64,000 nt of DNA from Lantana camara (GCA_037501455.1 CM074864.1:27150001-27214000), one strand, 5' to 3'. Shown: positions 1 to 12,542, counted from the stretch's first letter. Program-made: numbers and translations. The notes: a model not told the origin generated them from the letters alone.

Positions 1-118
1 TCCTATTTTATTTGTGAAGAAGAAGGACGTGACTTTGAGGATGTGTATAGATTACCGCAAGTTGAACTGGATGACAATGAAGAATAAGTATCCGTTGCCT
101 CACATTGAAGAGTTGTTC
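1..118 (+). pseudogene. E1 Ty3/gypsy pol, 5' reverse transcriptase fragment
   Basis: The frame reads the RT finger/palm block with [11 protein letters not shown] followed by [13 protein letters not shown], which matches the equivalent part of the E5 polyprotein in this window. It stops being RT at 118, where LARD-1 is inserted, and the next RT residues resume at 9127. The upstream part of E1 (5' LTR, gag, protease) lies outside the window. No catalytic YXDD motif is in this piece. Basis: seen in sequence, with family assignment from known gypsy RT motifs. Confidence 0.9.
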
Positions 119-3054
119 TGTAGCGCCCGAAAGCGAGACGCCACATCCCCCACACCGAGAGCCGACCCGTATAAGAAATGGGAAGTCCATACATGTGCCA
201 AGTCACGGTGAACGGGGACTCACTCACTCGCTATGCTAGGCGGGAGCTAACTCTCGAAACCAAACAAGCAATTCAATAGAATAAAAGGGCGTGTGGAAGC
301 AAAACGTATACTCAATTATAATATAAGCGAGGAGTGATGGGTTCAACTATCATAGATACCTAGTCCCAAAATTACAAACATAAATCATAAATCATCAATC
401 ACGAGTTCAAACTGCCCCTAGAAGCCTGTCCCGAACTTCATAAAATATAATCATAACAAATCATATATTCAAGTATAACTTATTCAATTTACAATATGCA
501 CATGAAATGACCCCGACTTAACCACGGGGACTCGATAGTCACAAAATCCCGCCTAGCGCTCCAACACCTGCAAGAAAACTGAAAATAAAGCCGGGTTCAG
601 TCTATAAAAGACTTGTGGGTATAAAACAGGGCATATTATAATAATATTGTAGAATTTAAACACCCACACATGCAAGTGATAATCCCGTACGAGGTTTTTG
701 AGATATTTCCAAAGTGGGTAAAAACAAAGGAAAACAACGCTCAGGATTATAACCATTAATCTCATTCATTTATTACAATCATGCGGTCATTACGTGAGCC
801 CTGGCGGGTGGGCGAATATCTCCAACCTACTCCTCGTGTGTGCATATCAATTCAATCCTTACATTAGCGATCATAGGGGTATATAAGAGAGGGCCTTTAC
901 GTTGGAAAATCATTTACTCTAAAAAGACTCGATATGTAATTATAATACTTTGGCTCAAAACTTTTACATAAGGGATATATCGGGTCATCGTAACTAATAG
1001 AAGAGAAACCCACCTATTACACCTTACCGAACAATACCAAGAGGAAAAGAAGATATGAAGATAGCCTAACAACCCGGCAGGTCTCTGCCCTGGAGAGAAC
1101 TGTACAAGAAGTAACACGGTGCATTCGCGAGACTCATGAATCCATATGAACCATAAATTACGCACTATAATGTAATAAACATGATATGAAGTGCATATGA
1201 GACAATAACATATTATGAAGGTGTTTATGTGCACAATTATTGCCTGAGAAGCACATAAACAAACAATTCATTCAAGTTCAATCAATACATGAAGGTTTGA
1301 AGTTCATTTGTTCCATATCTTTCATGAATCGTATCAAATCGAGCCATAACCTTAAAAAAATAATCATAACATACATATCCACATGTTTACAATGCATAGG
1401 AATCAATTTAAGGTGAAAGAAATCCATTAACACATAAAGAAAACAATAGTTGCAAAGAAGGCCATATTGTAGCATTTAAACGTTCACATTTTCATTTCAC
1501 GTTAACACATAGGATTCACAACATAAAATCCATAATCATATCAAAATAAATCACATATTATCAATTAATCATGTATACAGTTCATTTAAGTCACATACGG
1601 AGTCCGAGGGAGTGGAAGGGAAGTAAGAGAACGGATTTAGACGCATTTTGATAAGAGCTGACAGTTTTCTAGATTGCACAAATTGAAGAAAAATGGGAAT
1701 ATCTTGAGTTCTAGAAGTTGGAATTGAGTTTTCTTTATCGAAAATGAAACTAGACAAACAGATCTTTCCGAAAATATAAAGTTTGAATTTTAGTTCAAAG
1801 CGATGTGAAAATGGCGAAGGTTTGAAGTTGGGTGAATGCGGTGTTTCGGAAGAATGGAGACACAAAATTAAAATGATCATATTTCACAAAACAAAATAGA
1901 TAATGAGGTGATTTCAATTTGAGAATACTCTAGACTCAAAAAGGTTTCTACAGTTTGAATTTCAGGTCAATCGGAGTTCGGATGGGTGGGTCCTCGCCCG
2001 GGGAGATTTCAAGGTAAAATGTTCCCCGCTCGGGGAGAACCTGTGCAGAAACTTTCTGCACAAAGGTCCCCGCCCGGGGACATTTCAAGCACAAAATTTC
2101 CCCACCTGGGGAACCTCTTTGGGCTAGAAAAAGATGCAGAACAGGGGGTTGTTCGTGGAGGGAAGAAAAGGAAGCAAAACCCACAAGAAAACTCAACCAA
2201 AACACTCCGAATTGAAGGCATAAGTTCATATACACATAATCTATCACATATCTCAATCTTAAGGCATGAATTCAAGCATATAACAAGTTACCATTTTCAA
2301 GATTTTAAACTCCAAAAATGGTAGAATACTCATGCTTCAACCAACAACCCAAAATCTAACAAATATGCATCATATTAGTTCATAATCAACATATAACTTC
2401 AACTCAAGTCATGGAAATCATTCAACCCAAAAACCCTAACACAAACTCAAGAATTCTTCAAATACCCATATACAACTTTACCTTGGATGGAAGAAAAGAA
2501 AAGGAAGAAGAAGAAGGAGATGAAATGGAGCTTGTTCTTGTCTTGAAATTGAAGAAGAATCCTCTTGTTTCCTTCTTTTAGCTTTAATCGATTGAATGAG
2601 AGAATAGGGCAAGGAATTGAGAGGTTTCTTTGGAGAGAAAAGGGAAGAAGAAGAATTTGGAGTGACAAGGGGGTGTATCTCGTGTAATACAAGGGGAGGA
2701 AAAGGAAAAATTACACTTTGACCCCTTGAGTGTTTAAGTGATTCAATTCGGACCCGAAAGTTTGGTAGGTTAGCAATTAGGGTTCAATTCAAAATTCGAT
2801 TGAGTCTAAGGATTTCATATAAAATCAAATACGTACATAATCTAAATAAAACATTTATTAACAAGTAAACATAGTAAAACGAGTTTAAGTAACATAATCA
2901 CTTAAGTCATATCAGTCACATAATAGCAATTAGTTCACGAAATTATTAACTTAAACAGTCACTTAGCAATTAAAACATAATTAAATCACATAACACTCAG
3001 TCTAAACCCATTCGTGGCGTCATACCTGATTTGTCGAGAAAACGGGGCGTTACA
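119..3054 (-). repeat. LARD-1 3' LTR
   Basis: This 2936-bp LTR runs from TGTAGCGCCC to GGGGCGTTACA on the plus strand, so in sense it starts at 3054. It is clearly alignable with 6218-9126 along its length, with scattered substitutions and a few indels (about 93-95% by eye). It contains a palindrome cluster (1991-2113), a donor-like site (CCAAG/GTAAAG in sense, near 2482) and the conserved CAGTC-type hairpin near 598-615. Roughly 155 bp around 840-1010 differs from the other copy and includes an indel. Confidence 0.9.
1991..2113. repeat. palindrome cluster in LARD-1 3' LTR (4 units)
   Basis: Four C/G-rich dyads lie at 1991-2004, 2022-2036, 2066-2081 and 2098-2113. The type unit is GTCCCCGCCCGGGGAC. 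The outermost two have one or two arm mismatches. A further dyad with arms GTGCAGAA/TTCTGCAC lies at 2043-2061. The surrounding DNA is AT-rich, so the dyads stand out. They lie about 0.9-1.1 kb from the sense start of the LTR. Confidence 0.85.
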
Positions 3055-3090
3055 ACCTCTCCCCTTTAAGCGGACCTGGTCTCCAGGTCC
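3055..3090 (-). other. LARD-1 polypurine tract and adjacent palindrome
   Basis: In sense the internal region ends AAAGGGGAGAGGT directly before the LTR TGTAACG, a standard plus-strand primer (PPT). Just upstream is the 19-bp palindrome GGACCTGGTCTCCAGGTCC (3072-3090). The same arrangement recurs in E1, E2, E3 and E5. Confidence 0.9.
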
Positions 3091-3210
3091 ACTACCTCGA
3101 GTTCTGAACTCTGTGTAAACTTTCCCATGTTCATCCCACGTGGGTTAGCAACTCCTCGCCAGGAATTAGTTCGGAAAAGGTCTTCAAGAAACAAGGGGTC
3201 TTCAATTGTT

Positions 3211-3353
3211 GTTAAGTCAAGACCCTTAACTTACAGAAACCTAAGCACTCGAAAGTCTAAGCAGGTAGCAAGCAATGACGAAAGAACCCCACCTTTCAAG
3301 CAACAATGAGAGAACCCCGTCTCTCAAACAACAACGAGAGAACCCCGTCTCTC
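3211..3353 (-). repeat. hairpin array in LARD-1 internal region (4 units)
   Basis: Four short inverted repeats lie at 3211-3230 (arms GTTAAG/CTTAAC), 3280-3297 (GAAAG/CTTTC), 3308-3325 and 3336-3353 (GAGAGA/TCTCTC). Apart from the first, the loops read aacccc or near it. Arms differ between units but stay complementary. The same unit occurs 12 times in E2 and 5 times in E3. Confidence 0.8.
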
Positions 3354-5299
3354 AAAAAACAACACAACAACCCAAGAGAAAAGATAAATAAACAAGCACA
3401 TAAATACCACACAAGGGACAGGTAAGAAATATCAAATAAATCAAGTATCACTCGTACAAGAGCAGTTAATACAATAAGCGATCAAAGCATACATAGTATT
3501 ATGAAGTTATTTGAACTAAAGTCGCGTGTATGCACATGCCATGGATGTTTGATGTACCGTTCACCGTAGCAATGAGATTAAAAGTTGGTAGTTTGTAATG
3601 TGGTTGGATGATCTGACCCCTAGATGGATTGATTTCTTACTTATCTCTCATTCTTTACTGTGTGCTTGAGTGGAAGGATAGATGGACCCTTGGTTGACCT
3701 AATTCTCGATCTCCATTCTGATCCTCTCCCATGGTTATCTTCTTTAATTTGGTAAAGTTCTTGGAATTCAAATAAACCTTCAAAATAACGGTCACCATCT
3801 TCCTCACAAATTCCTTCCAAATAGAGTTGAGACCATCGGTTCCCCAAATTTTAAATCGATCTTTTGGTGGAGCATTCATCCTCTTCAAGCCTTTAAGCAT
3901 GCCTTTAGTTCCAACCCATTCAGTACTTTAACCGAAAATAAAACCTCCTTGATGATTCTTGAGGTTTGATCCAAGTCCTTCAATAATTACCCTTTTTCGA
4001 TTCTTCTCATCTTAAAACTTTCCAAGTCATCATGGAAAGATGACTGATGATTTAATTAAGGATTTTATTTTGTTATGTCATCCGAACCACCCTTTCAGTA
4101 CTTAGTTGAATTTACCTTCATTGTCACCATCACGGAATATGATACTTTGATCCAGTTTTCTTTCTCCAGAACTGACCTAAAAGTTCAACAGAAACTCTTC
4201 ATAATTCCATCATCTTCAAGATCCGAATTCTGTTTGTATAAATATCGATCGAGCCAATCTCTTCATTACCCCGTAGCAATCTTCAACCCGAGTTTGGTAG
4301 CTTAACTTCCACTTCAAAGGTTTAACTAATAAGGCCACTTCATTCCTTTTCCTATCATCATCATTAGAACATTCATATCTTCCACGGTTTGCATTTCCAT
4401 TGTTCCTACTTAAACAATTCCTTGAGCACAATCTTGCATTTCAAGTTTGTCTCTTGGTCGTGCTCTCCTCCTTAAAAGTTCTGCCTTCACTTGTTGGACT
4501 CTATCCATTAACCTATCCCTTATTCGGAGTTCTTTATTCCCCCGAAGTCATCTTCCTTGGAATGTTGAACCCTTGTGAGAGGATTTATTTAGTATATTAT
4601 TCATATACATTTTGAAGTGATTAGTAGGAATAGCAACCTACTTCATAAATTCCAACCTCCGATTCTATTTTCTCGAGCCTTGGTATTTCCTCTTTCCTTT
4701 TTGATTCACAATGTGCACCCAAATTATTTCTCCTTATCTTGATTCGAATGTGGCTCGGTTGGAATGATGCTTGATGGGTGAGGTGAATGAACTTCCTATC
4801 AAGTAAACACTAAAATGCATGTCGGGTTAAAATGCTAATGCACGTGGTACACTTGCAAACAGTTAAATTTGCAACACATTGGAGCAATTATATCAATTAG
4901 AAATACGCATATAAATAGAGGAATTTGAATAATTTAAAGCGACGTATGATGCACGTGCCATGAATGTATTACACCTATCACCGTAGAGGTAAGCTTTAGC
5001 TCGACAACTTGTTCTTCATTTCTCTAATTACCAGCTTACCTCGAATTGTTGTTCATTTCTTGTTTTCCCACGGTCTTCAAATCTTCAAACTTTTCTTGTA
5101 TAAACTTGTATATCTCCATGGTCCGAGATTGTGATTTTTTGAACCCAAATTCTTCTACACCCATGGGATTGATGTTTTGACTTCTTTCCAAGTATCGTCT
5201 GCATCTTTATCATTGTTGTCACCTTCATAGAAGTTTCTTCAATTACTCTCGAGAGTTCAAATTGGTTGAAGGACTAATTCTCCAATTCCTTACACTTGA

Positions 5300-5731
5300 T
5301 CACCTAATTTCCTCCAAAAGCTCTTTGTCTTTCTTTATCATTTCCATATCTCTCAATTCGACCTCACAACATAACAATTCAGCTTGGATTTGGAAAATAA
5401 ATCCAATCCGATCGAAGATAGAACTTTTTCTCTCTTTATCTTCCATAGGTTTGTACTCACCTTGTTGATTGACTTTCTTTAACTTCTTCCTAATTCGATT
5501 CCTAGTGAGGAGATCTTCTCCCTTGACTTTAAGCATAGGAGTTCGCAAAACACGACCTTCAACCTGAGTAAAGCTACTACCCATAGAAACCCCAGAAGAG
5601 CGAGGCATAGGTTTTGCATCATACTGGTCGGTCTTTAAAGCATTACCAATGACTAACATCCTCCTATCTTGACTTCTCCACAATTCTTCAATCACTTCAT
5701 TATCTTGATGGGCTCGATTTCTTATCCATGC
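5300..5731 (-). CDS. possible residual ORF of unknown function
   Basis: An open frame of about 143 codons lies on the sense strand of LARD-1. The first ATG in frame is at 5659 (119 codons to the stop). The sequence is charged and lysine/glutamate-rich, for example EELWRSQDRRM and RNRIRKKLKKVNQQ, with no domain I recognise. There is no counterpart in the E2 internal region. It may be a decayed element-specific ORF or chance; the composition argues mildly for former coding use. Confidence 0.2.
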   Translation of the reverse strand, partial: AWIRNRAHQDNEVIEELWRSQDRRMLVIGNALKTDQYDAKPMPRSSGVSMGSSFTQVEGRVLRTPMLKVKGEDLLTRNRIRKKLKKVNQQGEYKPMEDKERKSSIFDRIGFIFQIQAELLCCEVELRDMEMIKKDKELLEEIR

Positions 5732-6195
5732 CTAGTCTTCGCCCATGGTTTAGTTTCCATCTCTATCTTGAACTCCCATCTTATAACCTTGTCGTAAGAA
5801 TCACCAATTACTGAATTCCTCTAAATCCCCAGAGTCTTCTTTAAATCATCCACACCTAAAAGAAGAGCTCGTGACGAGTTGTTGTGATCGTGAGAATTGG
5901 CCGTGGTTTGATGTTGTAAGAATATCCTACAATCACAACTTATCTCAAATATCAATGCATGCCGGTTAGTAAGTGCATATGACACATAATTAGCACCAAG
6001 AGCATGTATTTGATGCAAAATGCAACACACAAGTCAACAAAATTTAAGTTAAACACATTTATCAAAGTATTTCCATATCAAGTTTCAATAACAAGGCTCA
6101 TGATCAATGCGGTGCACACGTTGACAAGTTGTTCCTATGCCGTACGACCTAGACTTGACACGACACGATGCTAGAAACCTCAGTTTTACAACCTG

Positions 6196-6209
6196 GGGCT
6201 CTGATACCA
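6196..6209 (-). other. LARD-1 primer-binding site (tRNA-Met)
   Basis: The minus strand reads TGGTATCAGAGCCCC eight bases inside the right LTR. This is the complement of the 3' end of plant initiator tRNA-Met, and it fixes the right LTR as the 5' LTR and the element as minus-strand. Confidence 0.9.
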
Positions 6210-6217
6210 CTTAAGGA

Positions 6218-9126
6218 TGTAGCGGCCGAGCGCGAGATGCCACATCCCCCGCACCGAGACCCGACCCGTATATGAAATGGGAAGTCCATACACGTGCCAA
6301 GTCACAGCGAACGGGGACTCACTCACTCGCTTTGCTAGGCGGGAGCTAACTCTCGAAACCAAATAAGCAATTTAATAGAATAAAAACATGTGCGGAAGCA
6401 AAACATATACTCAATTATAATATAAGCGAAGAGTGATGGGTTCAACTAGCATAGATACCTAGTCCCAAAATTTCAAACATAAATCATAAATCATCAATCA
6501 CGGGTTCAAACTATCCCTAGAAGCTTGTCCCGAACTTCATAAAGTATAATCAAAACAATTCATACATTCAAATATAACTTATTCAATTTACAATATGCAT
6601 ATAAAATGACTCCGACTTAACCACGGGACTCGACAGACACAAAATCCTACCTAGCACTCCAACACCTACAAGAAAACTGAAAACAAAGTCAGGTTCAGTC
6701 TGTAAGAGACTTGTGGGTATAAAACAGGGCATATTATAATAATATTATAGAATTTAAACACCCACACATGCAAGTGATAATCCCCGTGCGAGGTTTTTGA
6801 GATATTTCCCAAGTGGGTAAAAATAAAAGAAAACAACGCTCGGGATTACAACTATCAATCTCATTCATCCATTACAATCATGCGGTCATTACGTGAGCCC
6901 TGGCGGGTGCGCGAATATCTCTAACCTACTCCTCGTGTGTGCATATCAATTTAATTTTTCAATTAGCAATCATATACATTCATACATAATCGTTCATAAT
7001 CATTAACATTCATTAACATTCATAATCATAAACACTTACATCTTTTTCCTCCGGGTAGTGGACGGGGTTACCAAGACCCGACTACCTCATTCATTGACCA
7101 AAGGGGGTTACATGAATTCCCCAAAGGCACTCAGCTCCAATTCCTCGCTATTACACCTTACCGAACAATACCAAGAGAAAAATAAGACATAAAGATAGCC
7201 TAAGAACCCGACAAGTCTCTGCCTTGGAGAGAACTGTACAAGAAGTAACATGGTGCATTCGTGAGACTCAAGAATCCATATGAACCATAAATAACGCACG
7301 ACAATGCAATAAACATGATATGAAGTGCATATAAGATAATAACATATTATGAAGGTGTTTATGTATATAATTAATGCATTAGAAGCACATAAACGAGCAA
7401 TTCATTCAAGGTTTGAAGTTCATTCGTTCCATATCTTTCATGAATCGTATCAAATCAAGCCATAACCTTAAAACAATAATCATAACATATATATCAACAT
7501 GTTTACAATGCATAGGGATCAATTTAAGGTGAAAGAAATCCATTAACACATAAAGGAAACAATAGTTGCAAAGAAGGCCATATTGCAGCATTTAAACGTT
7601 CACATTTTTCATTTCACGTTAACACATAGGATTCACAACATAAAATCTATAATCATACCAAAATATATCACATATTATCAATTGATCATGCATGCAATTC
7701 ATTCAAGTCATATACAGAGTCCGAGGGAGTGGAAGGGAAGTAAGAGAACGGATTTAGGCGCGTTTTGATAAGAGCTGAAAGTTTTCTAGATTGCGCAAGC
7801 TGAAGAAAAATGGGAATATCTTGAGTTGTAGAAGTTGGAATTGAGTTTTTGTTTGTTGAAAATGAAAGTAGACAAAAAGAGCTTTCTGGTAATATAAAGT
7901 TCGAATTTTAGCTTAAAGCAATGTGAAAATGGCGAAGGTATAAACTTGGGTGAATGCGGTGTTTCGGAAGAATGGCGACACAAAATTATAACGACCATAT
8001 CTCACAAAAAAATAGATAATGAGGTGATTCCAATTGGAGAATACTCTAGACTCAAAAAGGTTTTTACAGTTCAAATTTCAGGTCAATCGGAGTTTGGATG
8101 GGTGTGTCCCCGCCCAGGGAGATTTCAGGGTAAAATGTTCCCCGCCCGGGGACATTTCAAGCACAAAATTTCCCTACCCAGGGAACCTCTCTGAGCTGGA
8201 AAAAGATGCAGAACAGGGGGTTGTTCATGGAAGGAAGAAAAGGAAGCAAAACCCACATGAAAACTCAACCAAAACACTCCAAATTGAAGGCATAAGTTCA
8301 TATGCACATAATCTATCACATATCTCAATTTTAAAGCTTGAATTCAAGCATATAACAAGTTACCATTTTCAAGCTTTTAAACTCCAAAAATGGTGGAACA
8401 CTCATGCTTCAACCAACAACCCAAAATCTAACAAATATGCATCATATTAGTTCATAATCAACATATAACTTCAACTCAAGTCATGGAAAGCATTCAAGCC
8501 AAAAACCCTAACACAAACTCAAGAATTCTTCAAATACACATATATAACTTTACCTTGGATGGAAAAAACAAAAGGAAGAAGAAGAAGGAGATGAAATGGA
8601 GCTTGTTCTTAGCTTGAAATCGAAGAAGAATCCTCTTGTTTCCTTGTCTTAGCTTTGATCGATTGAATGAGAGAATGGGGTAAGGGTTTGAGAGGTTTCT
8701 TGGGAGAGAAAAGGGAGGAAGAAGAATATGGAGTGACAAGGGGCGTGTATCTTGTGTAATACAAGGAGAGGAAAAGGGAAAATTGTACTTTGACCCCTTG
8801 AGTGTTTAAGTGATGCAATTCGGACCCAAAAGTTTGGTAGGTTAGCAATTGGGGTTCAATTCAAAATTCGATTGAGTCCAAGGATTTCATATAAAATCAA
8901 ATACGTACATAATCGAAATAAAACATTTATTAACAAGTAAACATCTTAAAACGAGTTTAAGTAGCATAATCACTTAAGTCATATAAGTCACATAATAGCA
9001 ATTAGTTCACGAAATTATTAACTTAAACAGTCACTTAGCAATTAAAACATAATTAAATCATATAATACTCAGTCTAAACCCACTCGTGGCGTCATACCTG
9101 ACTTGTCGAGAAAATGGGGCGTTACA
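6218..9126 (-). repeat. LARD-1 5' LTR
   Basis: This 2909-bp partner of 119-3054 starts TGTAGCGGCC and ends GGGGCGTTACA on the plus strand. It retains the TTGCAA-type hairpin position (7053-7086, loop changed) and an AATCCC/GGGATT inverted repeat (6774-6793 with 6836-6852). Its palindrome cluster has one unit fewer than the other LTR. Confidence 0.9.
8107..8185. repeat. palindrome cluster in LARD-1 5' LTR (3 units)
   Basis: Dyads lie at 8107-8120, 8138-8153 and 8170-8185, of the TTCCCCGCCCGGGGA type. Compared with 1991-2113, the middle two units are fused into one, as expected from a deletion between similar palindromes. Confidence 0.85.
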
Positions 9127-11680
9127 CGTTCAACATCTTTCAAAGTTCACAAGTGTATTCTAAGTTGGATTTGAGACAGGGATATTACCAACTTCATATC
9201 GGGGAGGAAGATATACCCAAGACTGCGTTCAATACTCGGTATGGACACTTTGAGTTCGTGGTGATGCCATTTGGGTTGACCAACGCCCCGACTGTATTCA
9301 TAGACATGATGCACCGAGTGTTCAGACTATTCCTCGACAAGTTTGTGATGATTTTCATAGATGACATCTTGGTGTATTCAAGGTCTGCAGAAGAACACGC
9401 ACACCACCTCCGGATAGTCTTGCAGATACTTAGAGAGTACAAGCTTTACTCTAAATTTAGCAAGTACGAGTTCTGAATCGACAAAGTCACATTCCTAGGC
9501 TATATAGTTTCAGGCAAGGGAATAGAAGTTGATCCCTCCAAGATAGAGACCGTGGCTCAATGGAAGAGACCGAAGAATGCCTTCGAGATAAGAAGTTTTC
9601 TTGGGTTAGCGGGTTACAATAGGAGATTTGTGAAGGATTTCTCCAAGATTGCATGCCCGTTGACTAGGTTAACAAAGAATGAGGTAAAATATGAGTGGGA
9701 TGATACGCGAGAGAGAGGTTTTCAAACCTTGAAGGAAAGATTAAATTCGACACCAGTTCTTACCCTACCCGAGGGACCCCGAGGGCTATTCAGTTTTTAC
9801 AGATGCTTCAAAGGAAGGCCTCGGATGTGTGTTGATGCAAGATGGCTGAGTGGTAGCCTATGCTTCTAGAAAGTTGAAGGAACATGAAAAGAACTACCCC
9901 ACTTATGATCTTGAGCTTGCAGTGGTCGTGTTTGCTTTGTCTAAGTGGTGACACTACCTCTAAGGGACTAATTTTGAGATATTCACTGATCATAAGAGCC
10001 TCAAATATCTCTTTACTCGGAAGCAACTCAATAATAGATAGAGATGTTGGATGGAATTCTTAGAGGATTATGATTGCACGATTCAATACCATCCTGGTAA
10101 AGTAAATCTAGTGGTCGATGCTTTGATCAGAAAAGCAAGTGTTTCAGGTTTAAGTGCAGAATCTTTAAGGTAGGGTTCAGTAGTTATAGTTTCAGTGGCT
10201 CGGTTAGCTAACATAACGGTTCAGCCTACCTTAAAGAAAATGTTAATTGATGCTCAGGCTACAAATGTAGAGATTTAGAGATTGATAATCCGATCGAGAA
10301 TTGATCCAGAGATGAAGTTTGGGTTTGCTGATTCAGGTTTATTCAGGTTCAAGACAAGGGTGTGTGTCCCCGGAAGACCTCAAGAGGTTAATACTTGAGG
10401 AAGGGCACCGTTCAGGGTATTCCATTCATCCCGGTGGGACTAAGATGTATCGAGATTTGAATGAACTATTTTGGTGGAGTGGCATGAAGAGGGATGTCAC
10501 GAACTTTGTGAACCGATGTCTTACGTGCCAAGTAGTGAAAGCTGAACACTAAAAATTGGGAAAAACCCTCCAACCACTTCCAATACCTGAATGGAAATGG
10601 GAGCGAGTTACAATGGACTTCGTGTCCAGCTTGCCAAGGCCGGGAGGAGGGTATGATGGAATATGGGTGATAGTTAACCGTTTGACCAAGTCCGCTCATT
10701 TTCTCAAAGTTAAGATGTCCTACAAGACTCCTAAGCTAGCAGATTTGTATTATGATGAGATTGTGAGATTACATGGGGCTCCTGCTAGTATTGTTTCAGA
10801 TCATTATCCTCGATTTACAGCTAAGTTCTGGCAAGATCTTCAGAAATGGTTGGGTACAAGACTTAATTTTAACACCGGTTTCCATCCTCAGATGGGTGGG
10901 CAATTAGAGAGATTGATTAAGTATTTGGAGGACTTGTTAACAGTGTGTGCTTTGGATTTCAAGGAGAAGTGGGACAAGCATCTAGTTCTGGTCGAGTTTG
11001 CCTATAATAAAAGTTACCAAGCTTCTATTGGGATGGCTCCCTATGAGGCGTTCTATGGAAGGAAGTGTAGATCACCTCTCTTTTGGGGTATTGAGGATTG
11101 GCGGTGGACAGAAGAGGATAGGCTCAAGAGAGCAACACCTCGAGAGAACTTGGATAAAACCACTGCCAAAGTTAAGTTGATTCAGCAGAGAATGAAGGCA
11201 GCACTGGACCGTCAGAAGAGTTATGCGGATAAGAGGAGTAGGCCCCTTGCGTTTGAAGTAGGAGATCGAGTCATCTTGAAAGCATCTCCTAGGAAGGGCT
11301 TTTCTCGAATAGGTCGAGGCGGCAAGCTTAACCCTAGATACCTTAGAACTTTTGAAATCCTTGAGAAGATTAGAGAAGTGGCGTATAGGTTGGACTTACC
11401 ACCAAAGTTGACCAGGATACATAATGTGTTTCATGTTTCTCAACTTCGAAAATATTATCCCGAAGAAGCAACCATACTCCCTATTGAAGAAATACAACTT
11501 GAGCTAGATTTAACAATAGTGAGGCACCCGGTTGAGATCCAAGATCGGAAGATGTAAGTATTAAGGAACCGGCAGATTCCCTTGGTCAGAGTGTTGTGGA
11601 GAAATCAGAAATCTGAAGAATCCACTTGGGAGACTGAGGAGAAGATGAGACAGTTGTATTTGGATTTGTTCTCGGGTCGA
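9127..11680 (+). pseudogene. E1 Ty3/gypsy pol remainder: RT, RNase H, integrase, chromodomain-like tail
   Basis: RT resumes with [14 protein letters not shown] and holds the catalytic FIDDILVY block (about 9355-9375). The frame is cut by TGA at 9474, where E5 has Trp. RNase H follows (FTDHKSL region near 9985) with a one-base insertion in the C-run near 9778 and several stops between 9860 and 10280. Integrase restarts at about 10319: an HHCC zinc finger (CLTC at about 10520), then the catalytic core with MDF, SDHYPRF and the GGQLERLI Glu. The tail reads HVSQLRKYYPE, then after a TAA at 11555 VRVLWRNQ and STWETEEKMR, matching the C-terminal chromodomain-like segment of plant chromoviruses. A DPRF-to-YPRF change and the stops make it inactive. 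Confidence 0.93.
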
Positions 11681-11685
11681 GTAGT

Positions 11686-11724
11686 GAACTTGGGGACCAG
11701 GTTCTCCGGGGGGGAGGGAGGTTC
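11686..11724 (+). other. E1 palindrome and polypurine tract
   Basis: GAACTTGGGGACCAGGTTC (11686-11704) overlaps the last codons of pol, followed by the purine tract GGGGGGGAGGGAGG and the LTR start at 11725. It is the same order as in the other four elements. Confidence 0.88.
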
Positions 11725-12542
11725 TGACACCCCGTTCTACAGTTCGGATAGCTAATTGTGTGATTTAACTATTTAATTTAATTATATTTGAATTATGTGA
11801 ACTTATTTGAATTTATTTGAAATAATTGTGTATGTGAATTATTTGAATTTAATTGAATTGTTGCTTGTTGGACCTTGTACCTTTTAAACCGAACCAACCG
11901 AACTGGAAAACCTTGAACCAAACCTGTACCCTGAACCGAACCGGTTTAGCCTTAAAGGCTGAACCATTTTCTTCTTTCTCATTTTCACGTAACATAGCAG
12001 CAACCCAAACCAACAGAGAAAAGCTCCAAACCCTTCATTTCTTCTTTAATCTTCAAGAGCCAAGTTCTCACTCGATTCTCCACCTTTTCTCGAGTTTAAG
12101 TAAGTTTCGGAATCCTCTTGTCGTGCTCTTTGTTTTTATGGTTAAATTCTGAATTATGGTGGAGATTTTTGCATATATTTGATCACCATTTTAAATAGTA
12201 AGGGTTTTAGCCATTTTTGATGAATATGTGATCTTTGATTGATATATTTGGAACTTGACTTCATCTTTGAACTCTACATGTTGCCTAAGTTGTATTTATT
12301 GCATGAAAGTGGTTGGTGAATGGTTTAAATACAAGATGTCTTGTTGAACTTGATTTTCTTCAAAAGTGGGTTTGGATTGGTTGAGCTTTGATTCTTGTTT
12401 TTCTTGAGTTTTAAGCATGTATATGTGATCCTTACATGATATTCATGATAATATATGAAGTTGGAGTCATTTGGTTGAGTTTTGGCCATGTTAGGCCATT
12501 TTTGTTTCGTTCCCCTGTTTTTCGAGAGCAGACCTGCACTCC

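Larger units (their letters stand above)
3091..6195 (-). other. LARD-1 internal region without gag-pol
   Basis: This is about 3.1 kb of AT-rich DNA with no RT, integrase, protease, RNase H or zinc-knuckle motif on either strand. Short open stretches on the sense strand (3655-3900, 4216-4431, 5300-5731) have protein-like composition but no recognised domain. The hairpin array at 3211-3353 and two copies of a gcatgtgCCATGaatg-like motif (about 3531-3570 and 4946-4984) are shared with the internal region of E2. That suggests the two non-autonomous elements descend from one ancestor. Confidence 0.75.
119..9126 (-). mobile_element. LARD-1: non-autonomous LTR retrotransposon inserted in E1 RT
   Basis: Two directly repeated LTRs (119-3054 and 6218-9126) flank a 3163-bp internal region. 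It begins TG and ends CA. The flanks are tgttc (114-118) and cgttc (9127-9131), a 5-bp target duplication with one mismatch, and removing the element rejoins the RT frame. Orientation is minus: the tRNA-Met PBS abuts the right LTR and a purine tract abuts the left LTR. There is no recognisable gag, protease, RT or integrase, so the element must borrow them, as LARDs (large retrotransposon derivatives) do. LTR ends, PBS and PPT resemble those of the coding elements E1 and E5, which makes a related Ty3/gypsy element the likely helper (inference). Confidence 0.92.

Noticed and set aside
6196..6209. tRNA gene fragment
   Set aside because: Only the 3' complement of tRNA-Met (12-16 nt), positioned beside an LTR: a primer-binding site, not a tRNA gene. 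The same holds for 21803, 40803, 57497 and 61197.
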